The notes beneath the pieces were generated by a model. That model saw only the letters and a program-made list of their open reading frames with translations, had not been told where the DNA came from and did no database searches. The position numbers and the translations under genes are program-made. Below are positions 1 through 11,845 of a stretch of DNA of 64,000 nucleotides, in pieces; position 1 is the stretch's first letter; each line of letters starts with the position of its first letter. The stretch is from Nyssa sinensis (Eukaryota > Streptophyta > Magnoliopsida > Cornales > Nyssaceae), in contig CM018051.1 of assembly GCA_008638375.1 (NCBI GenBank), positions 41,948,177 to 42,012,176 on the forward strand, given 5' to 3'.

Positions 1-559
1 GGGGCCTTAATGGAGGGATTGGGATGGGGTATAACATAATCAATAGAAACTCAGCATAAACATGAGTGGAGTTGGGAATGAAAAATAATCAAATTCAGCA
101 ATATAAAATTCTATGCTTGAAACCAAGGAAAGCTTACGTCGCACAAGGCTTCATCTTTGAAACAAATAAAAGGCCATTATCAGTGTTGGTCCCACAAATG
201 CAAGATGTTGGGAGAGGTAGACTAGAGACAAACCTAACATTTGACATTGTTTTGCACAAAATGGATGCTCTAAGACTCGAACCAACTTTCTCCCGCTTGA
301 TAGTCCAAGGCATTTCAACATTGTACCAAATTAGTTGATTAATCAAAATTTTCCAAATCTGCAATGTTAACTTGAGAGAACAATTTAATGACTGACCAAA
401 TGTAACAAATCAATGTCATGGTCAAGAAAAGCAGATGTGATTATTTATTATTATTATTATTTTCTTTTGATAAGTAAACGATTGGGAGATAAACAAAGGC
501 AAGACTGGAACCATTGACATGAGAGGACAATTAGGCTCAAACCAATGTGATTATTTCTA
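1..559. other. No recognisable gene (left edge)
   Basis: AT-rich sequence with a short TTA microsatellite near 446-461. The open frames here (for example 66-338 plus and 134-364 minus) overlap each other on opposite strands and show no family motif. I see nothing that can be supported. Confidence 0.5.
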
Positions 560-1430
560 TTTAGGCAACAACATGGAGCTGATGTCTATTGATATTGAAA
601 GAAGTCCATGAGGAGGGAGATTTACAAAATGGAACAGCTTGGGAGCTGTGGGCACCTAGGGACGATCTTTGTTGTGGGATAAAAGGAGTGTGAAGAAGAT
701 TGATGAGAGGATTGAGGTTCATTCTGTTTTGGGTTGTCCTCCGATGTTGAAGATTGGCTTATGGTGGACCTTCTCTAGGGTTTATGGGCCGTAGAAAAAT
801 TCAAGGCTGCTTGAGCTTTGGGAGGATATTGTGGATGTGAGAAGTCACTGGGATCAGCAATTGAAATTGCTCAACTCAGATTTGAGTTGGAATAAAGAGG
901 ATTTTGTCCATCTGTGCATCAGCAAAGATAAAGCATTGAGGAAATCAAGGAGTTGGATGTCAAAATGGAGGAATGCAATCTGTCAGTTGAGGATGTTGCC
1001 AGAAGGCAAGAAAGAAAAGGTGAATTTGGCAGGCTGACAGTAGTGGAGGAGATTATAGGATGCTTGGTTGAAGGAAGGGATCACAACACCAAATTTTTTC
1101 ATCACATGGCACATGCCTATGAGAGGCAGTATCCTGACACCATAGATAGACTACCGTTGATATAAGGGCTTGAGCTGGCTTCTACTGGGGCAGAACATAT
1201 GGTCAGAAGAAGAGGCGATGGAAGCCCTGAAAAATTGCAATGGAGATAATGCCATAGGCCTTTGTGGCATGTCCATGGCCTTCTTCCAGCATTGTAGTAT
1301 TCTAGTCAGCCTGTCCAGGAAGATGTTAAAGCAGCGTTTCATTATTCTTTTAAATGACAATCAACTTCCTAAGCTTTCCAACATGGGTGGATCACAAACA
1401 CACACACAAAAAAAAAAAAAAGGATAAAAA
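560..1430 (+). pseudogene. L1-type LINE ORF2 remnant (endonuclease to RT N-terminus)
   Basis: Plus-strand translation in shifting frames gives pieces typical of plant L1 ORF2 proteins. Around 640-800 there is the endonuclease-like KKIDERIEVHSV and a VYGP motif. Around 950-1140 come ELDVKMEECNLSVEDVARRQ and the hallmark NTKFFH..A......TIDRL. Around 1195-1290 follows WSEEEAMEALKNCNGDNAIG, the region just before RT domain 1. The core RT with its FADD box is absent. Stops and frameshifts separate every block, and part of the endonuclease is deleted near 815. The fragment ends in an A-rich run at 1409-1422, which may be a chance feature of the host DNA. It is dead and has no host function I can see. 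Confidence 0.8.
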
Positions 1431-1951
1431 ATACCAGACTGATCCAAAAAAAGAAAAAAAGAAAGAACACTAGGTGTAGTACATCACCTGCTCAGGTGCT
1501 GCATAGCACTCCCAACGTGCCGCACCGCACCACCTGCTTTTGGTTCAGTCCTACACTTTCTAATCCCGATTTCTCCCACATTTAGATTTCGATATTTGCA
1601 AGAACGGGGTCACAAAATATAGGAGAGACCCATAAACTTCTTGAATTCCAATTAAAATTAGACTATCTAAAGTTGCAAGAATATACAAACTTGCTAAGTT
1701 GAGAGAGAAGAAAAAAAAACAAAGATTTTAACCATATTAGGTGTATAAAGAGTGAAAATTCAAGAATCTTGATGCATGATGATTAAATTAAATGCAGATG
1801 AAAAAGTTATTTGGTAAGTTATTGAATCAAAATCATATAGAAACTTATTGTAGAGAATGCCAGGGGCAGTAGAGAATTTTTTTTTTTTTCCCGTATGATT
1901 AGAGTGTCGAAAGTAAAAAATGAACCAAGGAAGATGAAAGCCAGATGGTAT

Positions 1952-2881
1952 ACTCAATGTTGTCTAAGGCGATCGGGCCTTAACATGTTCCAAGCCAAGC
2001 ATCTTCAAAGAGGCGATCGCCTTAAGCAAGGCGAGAGGCGATCGCCTTTTTAATTGTAACATATTTTACTTGTATGTTCCTTATGTTTATAGTATTTTAT
2101 ACACTTATTTAATAATTTTGTAAGAGACATTAATATAACAAAAAAAAAAACATAGTTGTCTAGAAGTATTATTGCCCATTCTATTATATTAATAAAAGTA
2201 TTGTTATCAAACATTAGCATAAGGCTGGCCTAATAAACATTTAAATCATTTGAGATGTTGCTAAAAATTCAATGTTTTGGGGAGAGTAACACTTTCCACA
2301 TGTAAAAATGTTTAAGTAGGGATTGATATTTCTTTTTTTTTTTCCGATAGGTAAGTAGGTATTGACATTTCATCTTTTATAACCAACAAACTATCAACAT
2401 GCTTCACAAAATCTAAGCTTGCCCACGATAAAACATCTTCCCTCTATCAAGCAAATTGATCACCTATACTGTAAGTCTTCCTAACATAAGCCTGATTTTT
2501 TAGAATTAGTTTAGATGTCTACGAGATTAGGCCTATCACGTCTTCCTTATTATTAAGACTAGCAAGTTTACAAAAATTTCTTCTATACAAGACTTAGATA
2601 ACAAAACTTTGAATATTAATTTAGAAAAAACAAAGCACTAACGCTTAAAATGGTTATATCACTTAAATATGTTGTATGTAACTTTTAGATTGAACTTTTT
2701 AGGATTAAATGATAAGATATTATTTAACTTATAATGAATTAACTTTTAATGTATACTATATTTTTTTTTATTAGTTAGCGCATTACTTCACTCATACTAG
2801 CATTTTTTTGTTGCCGCACTTTTTGGGCAATGCGAGACTTTAGTGCCTTAAGGGCGGTTTCCGCCTTTAACTACATTGAGT
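1952..2881. mobile_element. Non-autonomous TIR DNA element, copy 1 (930 bp)
   Basis: The left end (ACTCAATGTTGTCTAAGGCG) is matched as an inverted repeat by the right end, with about 3 mismatches in 20. A related element sits at 18421-18930 with the same left (GTTGTCWAAGGCGAT) and right (CGCCTTTAACTACAYT) termini and a similar internal AT-rich block ending in GCCTTAAGGGC. This copy carries about 420 bp more internal sequence. It has no coding capacity. Near the left end are several GGCGATCGCC palindromes. I could not find a convincing target duplication, so the transposase superfamily is left open. Confidence 0.65.
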
Positions 2882-3448
2882 AATTTCGAAGTGTTTAGGG
2901 GAGAAATGCATGTTTTGGCTCACAAGTTTATTTAATAAGATCATAATAACTAAGAAAATGTCTTATGAGTAGCAAAAAGGCATTTTAGTACCTATATATA
3001 AAAATAAAGGAAATATCCAACGTTGTAGAAGTTATTGAGATAATAAATTAATGACTCAAACTATGAAATTTTGGGAGAGAGTCGAGCACTGACTAAAACT
3101 TGAGGCAACCATATCAGAAAATCAATTTAGATTGATGCCAAGAAGGTCAACGATGGAAGCTATTTACTTATTAAGAAGACTTGTGGAAAGATCTAATGAA
3201 AAGAGAAAATCTTTGTATAGTATTTATCAATTTTGAGTAAAGCGATAATAGAGTCCTTTGAGATATATATAAAGTGTTTTAGAAAAGAAACGAGTCACAA
3301 AAAAATATATCAAAACAATAAAAAGTCATGTATGATGGCACTGTGACTATCGACAACTGTTGGAAAAATAAATGAATTTTCGATTACGATAGGCCTACAT
3401 TAGGGTTAGCATTAAGTCCTTACACTTTTACTTTCGATAAAGATAAAT
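2882..3448. other. AT-rich spacer without recognisable features
   Basis: Low-GC sequence with no open frame of note and no family motif on either strand. Confidence 0.5.
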
Positions 3449-3530
3449 GTCCCACCTCTCTCACAAAGGTGGGGTCCACTAGTGGGTCCCGTGAGGAGTG
3501 GTTCCCACTTTTGTGAGAGAGAGGTAGGAC
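3449..3530. repeat. Imperfect inverted repeat (hairpin of about 27-bp arms)
   Basis: TGTCCCACCTCTCTCACAAA at the left is answered by TTTGTGAGAGAGAGGTAGGACA at the right, with a loop of about 26 bases that itself contains ACTAGTGGG. It could be a decayed MITE tip or a foldback. No function can be assigned. Confidence 0.6.
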
Positions 3531-3589
3531 AAAGGTAGGTTATGAGAGGTAAGGCATCTATCATTGAGGAGCACGAAAGGAGCGGGTCT

Positions 3590-4620
3590 TTGCTATGCCC
3601 AATGCCCTTAAACAAGCATTGTTGCACCCAACCCATGATTGGTGTATGAAGCAAGGTCTTACGTATGTTGCCATGTGATGGAACATACAACCAACATAAA
3701 CCATTAAAGCGGCTTCGTAACATCCTCTCATTGAGGAGTTATGCTTTGTCTTCTGCCACGGATCGCTTTCAGTTGGCGGTGCAGGATTTCTTAGTAGAAG
3801 CTTTGTTTAATCTTACTACAGCTTTTGCGTGGGTCTGTTTGCAACTTGGGACTAATGTCTTTCACGACAACAAGGGAGGAGTGTGTGGCCTAAGCTTCTC
3901 CGTTTTGCAACGGGACAGCAAATAGGTTCTCTTTCTTCTTGGCCTCTGTTTGCGCTTTGCCATAACTTTCTCGTGTGGCATTGTAGACCTTAGGGCAGAC
4001 AAAGTGCACCCTGGTAGAAAGTTTCAAAAGTACGCTCTCCCCCTTACTCTTTTAGGGGATGATATCGTCCTTGGGGATCCACCCTAAGGTAGCAGACCAC
4101 TACATGAGCATCATACCTAAGCTCGGAGTCAAAATATCTGCACCAAAATCATGGATTTCCGAGATTGGTGGTCTTGAATTTTCGAAGAATTCTTTATCAA
4201 AGATCACAATTTGTCTTCAATCAACATTAAAATGCTTCGATCTACGATATAGGTCGTGGCTTGGATTCCAGTTTGCAAGAGTGTTGGGGTTCCGGATTTA
4301 CGCACCACCTTAAGGTTAAGGGGCGCGGGATATCGACGTTATTCTAGTCGACCTGAGCATATTAATCCTAACTACAATCGGCACTGGTTCCGACATGTGT
4401 TAGTAGCGTATTCACCGGGTGGTATTACCCCCTTGCCATTTAGGCTGCTGCTTGGATTCCCTTTAGGTTTTCTTGTCACTCTCCCGATTGGGACTTCATG
4501 CAACGATTGGCATCAGATCTCAATAAAAAGTTAGATGAGGACACAGCGCTTCTCAATGAGAAGTTGGAACTCAGATACTGGGTTCGCTCAACTGTTTAGT
4601 ATTTACAGTGGTATACCAAA
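3590..4620 (+). pseudogene. Mitovirus-type RNA-dependent RNA polymerase relic (endogenous viral sequence)
   Basis: Plus-strand translation contains the ordered polymerase motifs of the capsidless Mitoviridae, whose only protein is an RdRp. DGTYNQ..PLKRL is near 3680, SSATDRF (motif A region) near 3748-3770, GQ..GSLSSWPLF (motif B) near 3909-3950, GDD (motif C) at 4055-4063, then PKLGVKIS..KS (motif D) near 4115-4150, GGLEF near 4165, and RGAGYR followed by PGG..PLPF near 4320-4445. At least three frameshifts divide these blocks (near 3900, between 3950 and 4055, just after GDD near 4072, and near 4290), and in-frame stops occur, so the copy is non-functional. The 5' third of a normal mitovirus RdRp is missing. 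Mitovirus-like pieces are known in plant mitochondrial and nuclear genomes; whether this came by way of mtDNA or by direct integration is not settled here. Confidence 0.85.
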
Positions 4621-4828
4621 GTGAAGGCTTACTAATAAAGGGACTTTTCTATAACAGTCGTTACCCTAAAGCAAAATTCTTTTGTATCGCAAAAACCAAT
4701 TCTCAAAATTCTTTAAGTATGGTCGAATGTTCCGGTGTTATGATTTAATACGAACACAACGGGCCCTATCCCTCTAGGGGAACTCCGGGTTTCCAATCGG
4801 TTCGACTGTGCAATGCAAACTATGGTGA
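4621..4828. other. Flank of the mitovirus-like block, left of the LTR insertion
   Basis: Non-coding sequence continuous with 8510-8748 if the solo LTR is removed. Base composition is higher in GC than the surroundings, resembling the viral-like block rather than the AT-rich host DNA. It may be viral 3' sequence or co-transferred organellar sequence; I cannot tell which. Confidence 0.4.
4824..4828. repeat. Target-site duplication GGTGA (left)
   Basis: Identical to 8510-8514, directly bordering a TG...CA-ended LTR. Confidence 0.9.
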
Positions 4829-7800
4829 TGTAGAGATCTAAAAATTCTTTTTTTTTTTAATAAATGTGTATGCATGAGATGTGTGTTGTGTATATGTAGA
4901 TGTGTATAGATATATATATATATATACATACATACATATATATATGGTATGATGTATACATGTATTTAAATACATATAGGTATACATGAGGTGTGTGTAT
5001 ATACTGATGTGTGTGTATGCTACTGTGTGTGAGTGAGTGTGTGTGAGTGAGTGTGTGTGGGTTGTGTTTAATATAATATATATGTACGTATATTATATAT
5101 ATATATATATAGGTTGCGTGTGAGGGTGTGTGTGCAGAAGGTGGAGTGTGAGTGTACAAAGTAGGTAAGGTGTTTGAGTGTGTGTGCAAGTCTGTTGTAG
5201 AGAGAGAGATCAGAGGGGAGAGAGTGAAGGAAGAAAAGGGGAGGTACAGCCGTGGGACTGCATGTACATATATATGCACTGAATGTGCATTTAGGAAAGG
5301 GAAAGTTTGAGTGGAGAAGAAGCGAGAATCCAGAAGCTGAAACCAAGAGGAGCAAGAAGGGTTAGAAGAGGAGAGAGAAACCAAGAAGGTAAAGAAATTC
5401 TCTCTCTAAATTTTCTTTCTGTACCAACTGTTTTAGAGTATTATTTTGCATGCATAAGCCTTGCTGACATTAAAGGATTATCAGACCTAAATTCAAAGGG
5501 CCAGAAGGGCTTGAGAGACCCTAAACCATGAAGAACCACCATGGGAGGACCTCTGTGGGAGCAGGTCTAAACCGACCCAAGCCAAACTGATTTTAGCTTG
5601 TTGGGACCAGACATAGATGCTCTAGGGGTTAGGAAAATAGTGGCCCGCGACCATGAAGACCAAGTATGGCCATAGAAAATTTGACATGCAAGTTTCGGGT
5701 TTTGAAACCATTTCCACAAACCTGAACCAAAACCCAATTTTGAGAATAGAAACTCAAACCCCATGATTAGGTCACCACAAACGAAATCCCATCAACTTTA
5801 GACCAAAAACATGCATGTATAACCGACTTGCAGGTTCGGCTATTTGATCTCAGGCCATACGCTTGAGCTCAATATGATGCCCCCATTGAATGCCAAACCA
5901 ATCCTTAGGCTCCCAGAAACGAGTTGAAACGAAAAGCAGAGGAAGAGACCAACATGAAAACCACGAAATCGAAAAGATTTGAAAATGGGAATTAGGGCAA
6001 CACAGTGGGTGATTTGAGGAAGAAGGTGAGTAGTGTTGGGTCGGGCTTTGGGCCAGACTCGGGTCGGGCCCCGACCGAAAGTTTAAACGGGTACCCACTT
6101 AAGTGATGCTACGTCGTTTTGAGGGAATGTATTTTTAAAATATAGGGCTAACGTCAGCATGACATGTTGGACCGGTCAGACTGGTTGGTTCAGTGAGACT
6201 CTGGACCGGTTCACTTAAAACTAAGACAAACCCACTGGTTCAGTGTTAAATTTTAAAAATAAATAAACTAGAACTTTAGTTATTTACAATTTGACCCCCG
6301 ACTTTTAAGAAATTCTATTATGGCCCAGATTCTAGAAAATTTATTTAAATAAGCCCCCTGAAAATAAATAAATAATAAAATTAATTAATTAATTACTTTA
6401 TTAAATTGGGTAAAATGACTATTTTACCCTTGGACATTAAATAAGTCAAACGAAGCCTAAATAAAATAAATGAATAGTGTATTTTTACTAATTCGGGCAT
6501 TCCAGACTCAATGGTGGAGTCCGATTTGAGAGAATAAGCCCCGAAAAATAAAGACACGCAAATGGTAAACGACTGTACTGCCCCTAAAGATACCTAAGGG
6601 CTAATTAAACATAAAAGATAGTCCAATTTAACTATGTCGGACATTCCGGACCTAATGGTGAGGTCCATTTTGTGAACCGAGGTCCCGAAAATTTAGCTAT
6701 ACAACATGTGAAATTGCCAAAATGCCCCAGATGTTATCCGAAGTCCAAACGAAGTCCAAATGGGATGAAATTGATACTGATAGAAGCCCAGATACCCGTA
6801 AAACTGTACCCATGATTAAATGTCGAATCGGGGGCATAATTTCACGGAATGTAAAATGACCAAAATGCCCCTGAGCATGGTAAGTACAAAGTAGAGGCCA
6901 AATAAAGGCCGATCTGATTAAATAAATTTTCCTAAGCACAATTAAGACTTCAGAACAATCAAACGTATAACATAAGAAATGACCGATGTGTCCCGATGAT
7001 CAAAAGCAAATACCAAATGAAGTCCAAAAGACTTAGAAAGTTATATATATATAAGATATATAGAACATCTTGAGGACCACGATAGGGTCTGGTGCAAGAA
7101 TGACAAAAATTACCATTTTACCCTTTTAGTACAGATGCCCGAATTAAATTCTGCAAAAGCCTAAATCGACTTTGTTCGACATTCCGGACCCAATGGTAGA
7201 GTTTATTCTAGTGAAATAAGAACTCATGATATAAAAACATAAAATTTGATGAATAGCATAATTCAAGTAGAGATAGACTGAGTTGTATCGCAATGATTTT
7301 AGGAACACCGAAGGGCAAGGAGAAGGCAGTCTAGACCTTCCGGTTGGAGACAGTAAAAAGGGACTGCATACTCATCGATTAGTTTGGCTACACCGCGAGC
7401 ACGGTTTCTTAGGGTTGAGACCAACCCATCAGGTATGATATTTTGCCAAGTAAGGAATAGGATTAAGTTAGGGATGATTTGCATGTTGATTGAATGAATC
7501 ATACGTTTATTTGATGTTAGAAAATCACATAAGGAATGTTGCTTTAAAAAGAAACCTTGAGTTGATTGTTTACATTGCTTATGTGTTTCTTGCTGCTCCA
7601 TGGTGATATGATTTGTTCTATGTGTCGGTGTTGTACGTGATTTATGTTTTTGGGGAGTTATTAAGATTGTGAACACATGACTTGAGTATGTATTTACGTT
7701 GGTCATGCATTGTATACTTTCATGTGGAAGATGTTTTATAATTCAAATGCTGTGATTGCTTTTGGTAGAATACATTGTTTAAAAGCATGCTCCATGTGTT

Positions 7801-8509
7801 GGTAAATTGCTTATCTGAGATTGTATTATTGCATAATGGAATCAAGGCATATTGGCATGGTGTGATTCATTGAAAGCATAGTGTGGGTTGAGCACGTGGT
7901 GCTATGCATTATGAGAGGTGTAGATCCTATGGTGAAAGATCCAGAATTGGACATTGTATTGGTACTCAGGTTCCATCGGATGTGTCCCGAAAACGAGACA
8001 TTGTATTGGTACTCAGGTTCCATCGGATGTGTCACGTATAATTGTATAACATCGCATAAATGAATTCAACGAGGTAGTATAGAATTTGTATGAATGTGTT
8101 CTGAATCTTGCCAATGCATTGTATGAGGACATTGAAGGACATGTAGATATAAATGTACACTTGCACATTCCTTGCATTAGCATTATATTATACCAGCAGT
8201 TGAGCTGACCCATTCGTGGGATAACATATTACAGATGACGCCTCTGTTACAGGAGATTTGATGAGATCTTGACAAAAAGAAAGGAAAAAGATTTAGAAGC
8301 GTATTTGGCCCTTGGGGCACGTTTTGAGATGTAAGAGCTTAAACCCAAATGACATGTGAACGATATATTCATGGGATGTACTTTTTGCTTTTGTATATTG
8401 ATGAAAAGGAATGCATGTTTAGTTAAATCCGTTTAAATTGTCCTTTATTTTATTTTCTTTTAGTTTCGTTACACTCACCCCCGGGTTCGTGGAAATTCGG
8501 GGCGTGACA
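4829..8509 (+). mobile_element. Solo LTR, 3681 bp, Ty3/gypsy family related to the element at 26-38 kb
   Basis: It begins TGTAGAGATCTAAAAATT and ends GGGGCGTGACA, with a perfect 5-bp target duplication GGTGA on both sides and no internal region: a solo LTR left by LTR-LTR recombination. The ends match the LTRs of the gypsy element at 25967-38437 (TGTAGAGATCT... to ...GGGCGTGACA in sense). Internal order is shared with the LTRs at 40064 and 33611: a GT/GA-rich purine tract (4860-5390), a GGGTCGGGCCCCGACC block (about 6055), a CCGGTTCACTTAAAA block (about 6207), repeated 'GAC(A/G)TTCCGGAC..AATGGTGAG' blocks (6490-7200), and a 47-bp tandem repeat near 7951-8034. Open frames inside are products of GT/GA repeats and are not genes. 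Confidence 0.93.
7951..8034. repeat. 47-bp tandem duplication within the solo LTR
   Basis: ACATTGTATTGGTACTCAGG and the bases after it recur at 7998 after 47 bp. Equivalent duplications lie at the same relative place in the LTRs at 34081-34170, 37783-37871 and (in different sequence) 43158-43245. Confidence 0.85.
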
Positions 8510-8764
8510 GGTGAAATTCTTGTCTAACCATTGACAAGATTTCCCTACTTTACGAAACCAACTAGTTGTATTATATTAGGCTTGAAACTACTCAGACTGT
8601 GGTTGCAAAGAGGAACTCACAAGAACAAACGTCTGGTCTTTAGGCTCACCTGCAATAATACTTTTAAACTACACTTGCTGCCTAAACTAGAAAGGGACAG
8701 ACACTACGAAACTACGTACAGAGAGTAGTGAGCGACAGCGTTAACGGAGCATCTATCATTGCTT
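8510..8764. other. Right flank of the mitovirus-like block after the LTR insertion
   Basis: Starts with the second GGTGA copy (8510-8514) and continues the sequence broken at 4828. It ends in GCATCTATCATTG (8749-8761), which also occurs at 3554-3566 just before the viral-like block. No coding motif seen. Confidence 0.45.
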
Positions 8765-9390
8765 TAGTAAAATTAGAAATACAAAAGGAGATATAATGAA
8801 GACTGAAAAATCAAGAGATATAAAAAGTGAAAATTTTCATTATCTAGATTTACTTATTCATCAGAAAGGAGAAATTGAAGATCATGTTACGTAGAGAAGT
8901 AAAGCAATATGAGTTAAGTGGAGGAGTGCGTTTGTTATATTGTGTGATCGAGATGTACCATTAAAAACAGCTATCAAACCAACGATATTGTATGAAACTG
9001 AATGTTTAATAGTTAAGAAACATGCTAATAACCAAAATGCAGATGTTGAGATAGATGTGTGGTAAGACATGATAAAAGATAAAATTAAAAATAAACACAT
9101 TTGTGAGATGACAGGAGTAACACCAATAGGAGGCAAAATGAAAGAAAACTTATTAAGGTGGTATAGCCATGTACAACATAAATAAATGCAGTAGTAAGGA
9201 AGATCACCAATATGGTTTATATCGAAGGTCATGCTAGCGAGGCAAGGATGACCAAAATTAACTTTCATATAAGTAGTAAAAAAAAGATAAGATAGTGTCT
9301 GGTCTAACTAAGAAGATGGTCTTAAATAAAGCATAACGACGAGACAGGATTCATGTAGTGAATCCCAAATAGTTGGGATAAGGATTTATT
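8765..9390 (+). pseudogene. RTE-type LINE remnant, 3' end of ORF2
   Basis: Broken plus-strand translation matches the C-terminus of plant RTE LINE polyproteins: a YLDLLIHQKGEIEDHVT block (8825-8890), a LYETEC-like block (about 8990), a WMCGKT-like block (9045-9070), then RWYSHV..K-like residues near 9160. It ends with the DNA signature of RTE 3' ends: CGACGAGACAGGATTCATGTAG followed by CCCAAATAGTTGGGATAAGG at 9340-9385. Many stops are present. RTE LINEs are copied by target-primed reverse transcription; this one is a fossil. Confidence 0.8.
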
Positions 9391-10825
9391 GACTGGAGTT
9401 GGAAGTGTTTGGATAAAATTAAACCCCAAAACCAACCTTGTACACTAAGGAACCCTCATCTATAAACAGCCTACTTTTTCCATCTACCCAATGGATAGGA
9501 ATCCCACTTTCAAATCTCTTGATACTAGTTCGAAGTACCATAAACCAACTCTCTAAACAACTATAGTACACCTAATTTGTCCACTATACATAGGAAAAGA
9601 TTAATGGGCTAGAAGAGAAGATTCGGTGTGATCAAAATTTGGACTAGTGGATTTCAATTTGAATTTCTTCAACTAAAAAGTACTTTTGAGAGTTTGAGAA
9701 CACCTCAAATAATCTCAAACTCGGAGGTAAGTGCCTTTAAACTCATTCTAAAGTACACGATTAATAAATGTTAGTTTGCAATGATATGACATGATCTTGT
9801 TCTTTGCAATTCCTTGTATATTTGGTTTATGACTATAGGCTTGTTATATACTAGTTTTTAGAAACAAGTATTAATTTTGATATTTCATGGTTTCCCAAGT
9901 TTACTAAATTTGTTTTGCATGCTTTTTCTGTGATCAGTGCAAGTATACCATAGGTCTTGTTTTAATTTATATTCATATTTTTAGGAGTTCTCTTCATGAA
10001 ATAGGTTTTCTTCTATATGGTTGGCTGTTTAAAATCCAGTCTTAATTTATTAGTTCAGATTGGACATATTAAACATCATATTTAGGATATGTTTAAACCT
10101 TTAGAATTCGTGTTTAGCATTATATTATTTATTACGATTTCTATATGGTTTATTATGTATGCTGCCTTCCATGGTCCTTTTTTTTTTTTCACTTTTCAAT
10201 CTTTACATGGAAAAATCGTAATAAATAATTGGCAAGGAATTTGCAAAAACTAGTACAATGGGGTGACATTTATGCTGCAAGCATTGTTAGAAGTTTTAAT
10301 TTTTTTAACTATGAATTAGGAGAAGCAGCAAAACTATATTTTTGCTTGTTTTTGAATTTTTCGTGATTTTGATTTTATTTATTGTTAGTGGTGAGACTTT
10401 ATCCTATACGCCCCACCACACCCCTTTAGATGCCATGCCATCCCTAATGCACAAAGGGACTGTCCGACACTCTTTTCTACTCTTCTCACGACTCTCAAGC
10501 CCCTCCAACTTGCAGAAACCCCCTCCATAGATGCAGCATCACCCGGTGAACTCCAAATAAAGTTAACAAAAGAGCTCACAGCTCCCTCGCCACCAGACAA
10601 TGAAACAATGCCCAAGATTTTCTGCATTTATTTTACATATTCAACATCAATTAACAATTTATATTATTAATAGTCAACATCCTTCCCAAAGTAACCTTCC
10701 ATTTGAAAAGTGTTACCTTTTGGAGAGCTTTAGTGCATAAAATGGCTTTCCACTAAAGTTTGGGCTTACCTCCTCTCCTCAACTCCCAATAGGAGACCAC
10801 TAGACAAACCATAGTTATAGCCACA
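9391..10825. other. Non-coding AT-rich stretch
   Basis: No conserved coding motif, LTR terminus or RNA gene recognised. A T10 run lies near 10180. The stretch 10385-10627 is somewhat higher in GC and could be the outermost part of the neighbouring minus-strand L1 remnant. Confidence 0.4.
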
Positions 10826-11840
10826 CTACATGTCACCATCGTCTCCCACTGGGATGAGCTCACTCTTCTTCAAGTTACCCCAAAAGCCCTGACAATGTGA
10901 CAATACTTCAAAGCATAACAGCACACACCTTAAGTACTGAAGTTGCACTTCGTCTGCTCCACAAAGTATGATAGTGTCATCCGCAAATAGTGAATAAACA
11001 CATAACTGCTCCCTATCTACAACCAACCTCAAAGCCCACCAACTTTGCCTAATCTATCAGCTTGCTCAACACTTCAATCATCAAAGTAAGCAACAGAGAT
11101 AGAGGATCCACTTGCCTTAAACCTCGAAAGCTATGGAAGGAGCTCTAAGTCAAACTGTTCACCAAAACTGTAAATTTAGCAGTAGAGATGCACCATTTAA
11201 TTCACTTCCTCCATTTTTTCCCAAAACCCATCCTTTCCAATATTTAAAGCAAGAAACTCCAGTTTACAAGGCCATTGGGCCTCTTCAATGTCCAGTTTAC
11301 ATACTTCCCCAGAAGCCTGGTTCTTATTTTAGTATCCATATACTCATTCGCCACCAACTCCGCATCCAAAATTTGTCTGCTTCTACAAAAGCATTCTGAG
11401 AGTTGAAAATAATAGTCCCCACTACCCTTTTCAACCTCAAAAAAAGAACCTTAGATAATATTTTGTAGACACTACCCACTAAGCTTATTGGCCTAAACTC
11501 CCGAATACCAGTCACACCGCCTTTTTGGAAATAATGCAATGAAAGATGCATTTAAACTTCGCTGGAACCACGAGTTGTCATAGAAAAAGGATAAAGTCTT
11601 CACGACATCTTCCTCCTTGCATTGAACCCATGAGACCCCAAGCAATCTCCCCACTCCCACTATCTTTTTCAACACCCAGGCTGAGACCTGATTCTGTCTT
11701 TCTCCCTCCAAATCTTTGTTGTCACGTCCTCCCCCTGCTGTTGGCAAATGCCCATCTCCCCTGTCATCTTCTCCCCTTTCATCATATAGATCCATATCAA
11801 AATTACCACTAAAATTTGAAAGGGCAACTGCCACAAAAGG

Positions 11841-11845
11841 CAGTC
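11841..11845. repeat. Target-site duplication CAGTC (left of TRIM)
   Basis: Identical to 12094-12098 at the other edge of the TRIM. Confidence 0.8.

Noticed and set aside
3412..3723. 103-codon minus-strand frame
   Set aside because: Antisense to the mitovirus-like block and the hairpin next to it; no motif.
4857..5384. Open frame of 175 codons on the minus strand
   Set aside because: Made of GT/GA and AT repeats in the U3-like part of a solo LTR; His/Thr/Tyr-rich low complexity, no domain.
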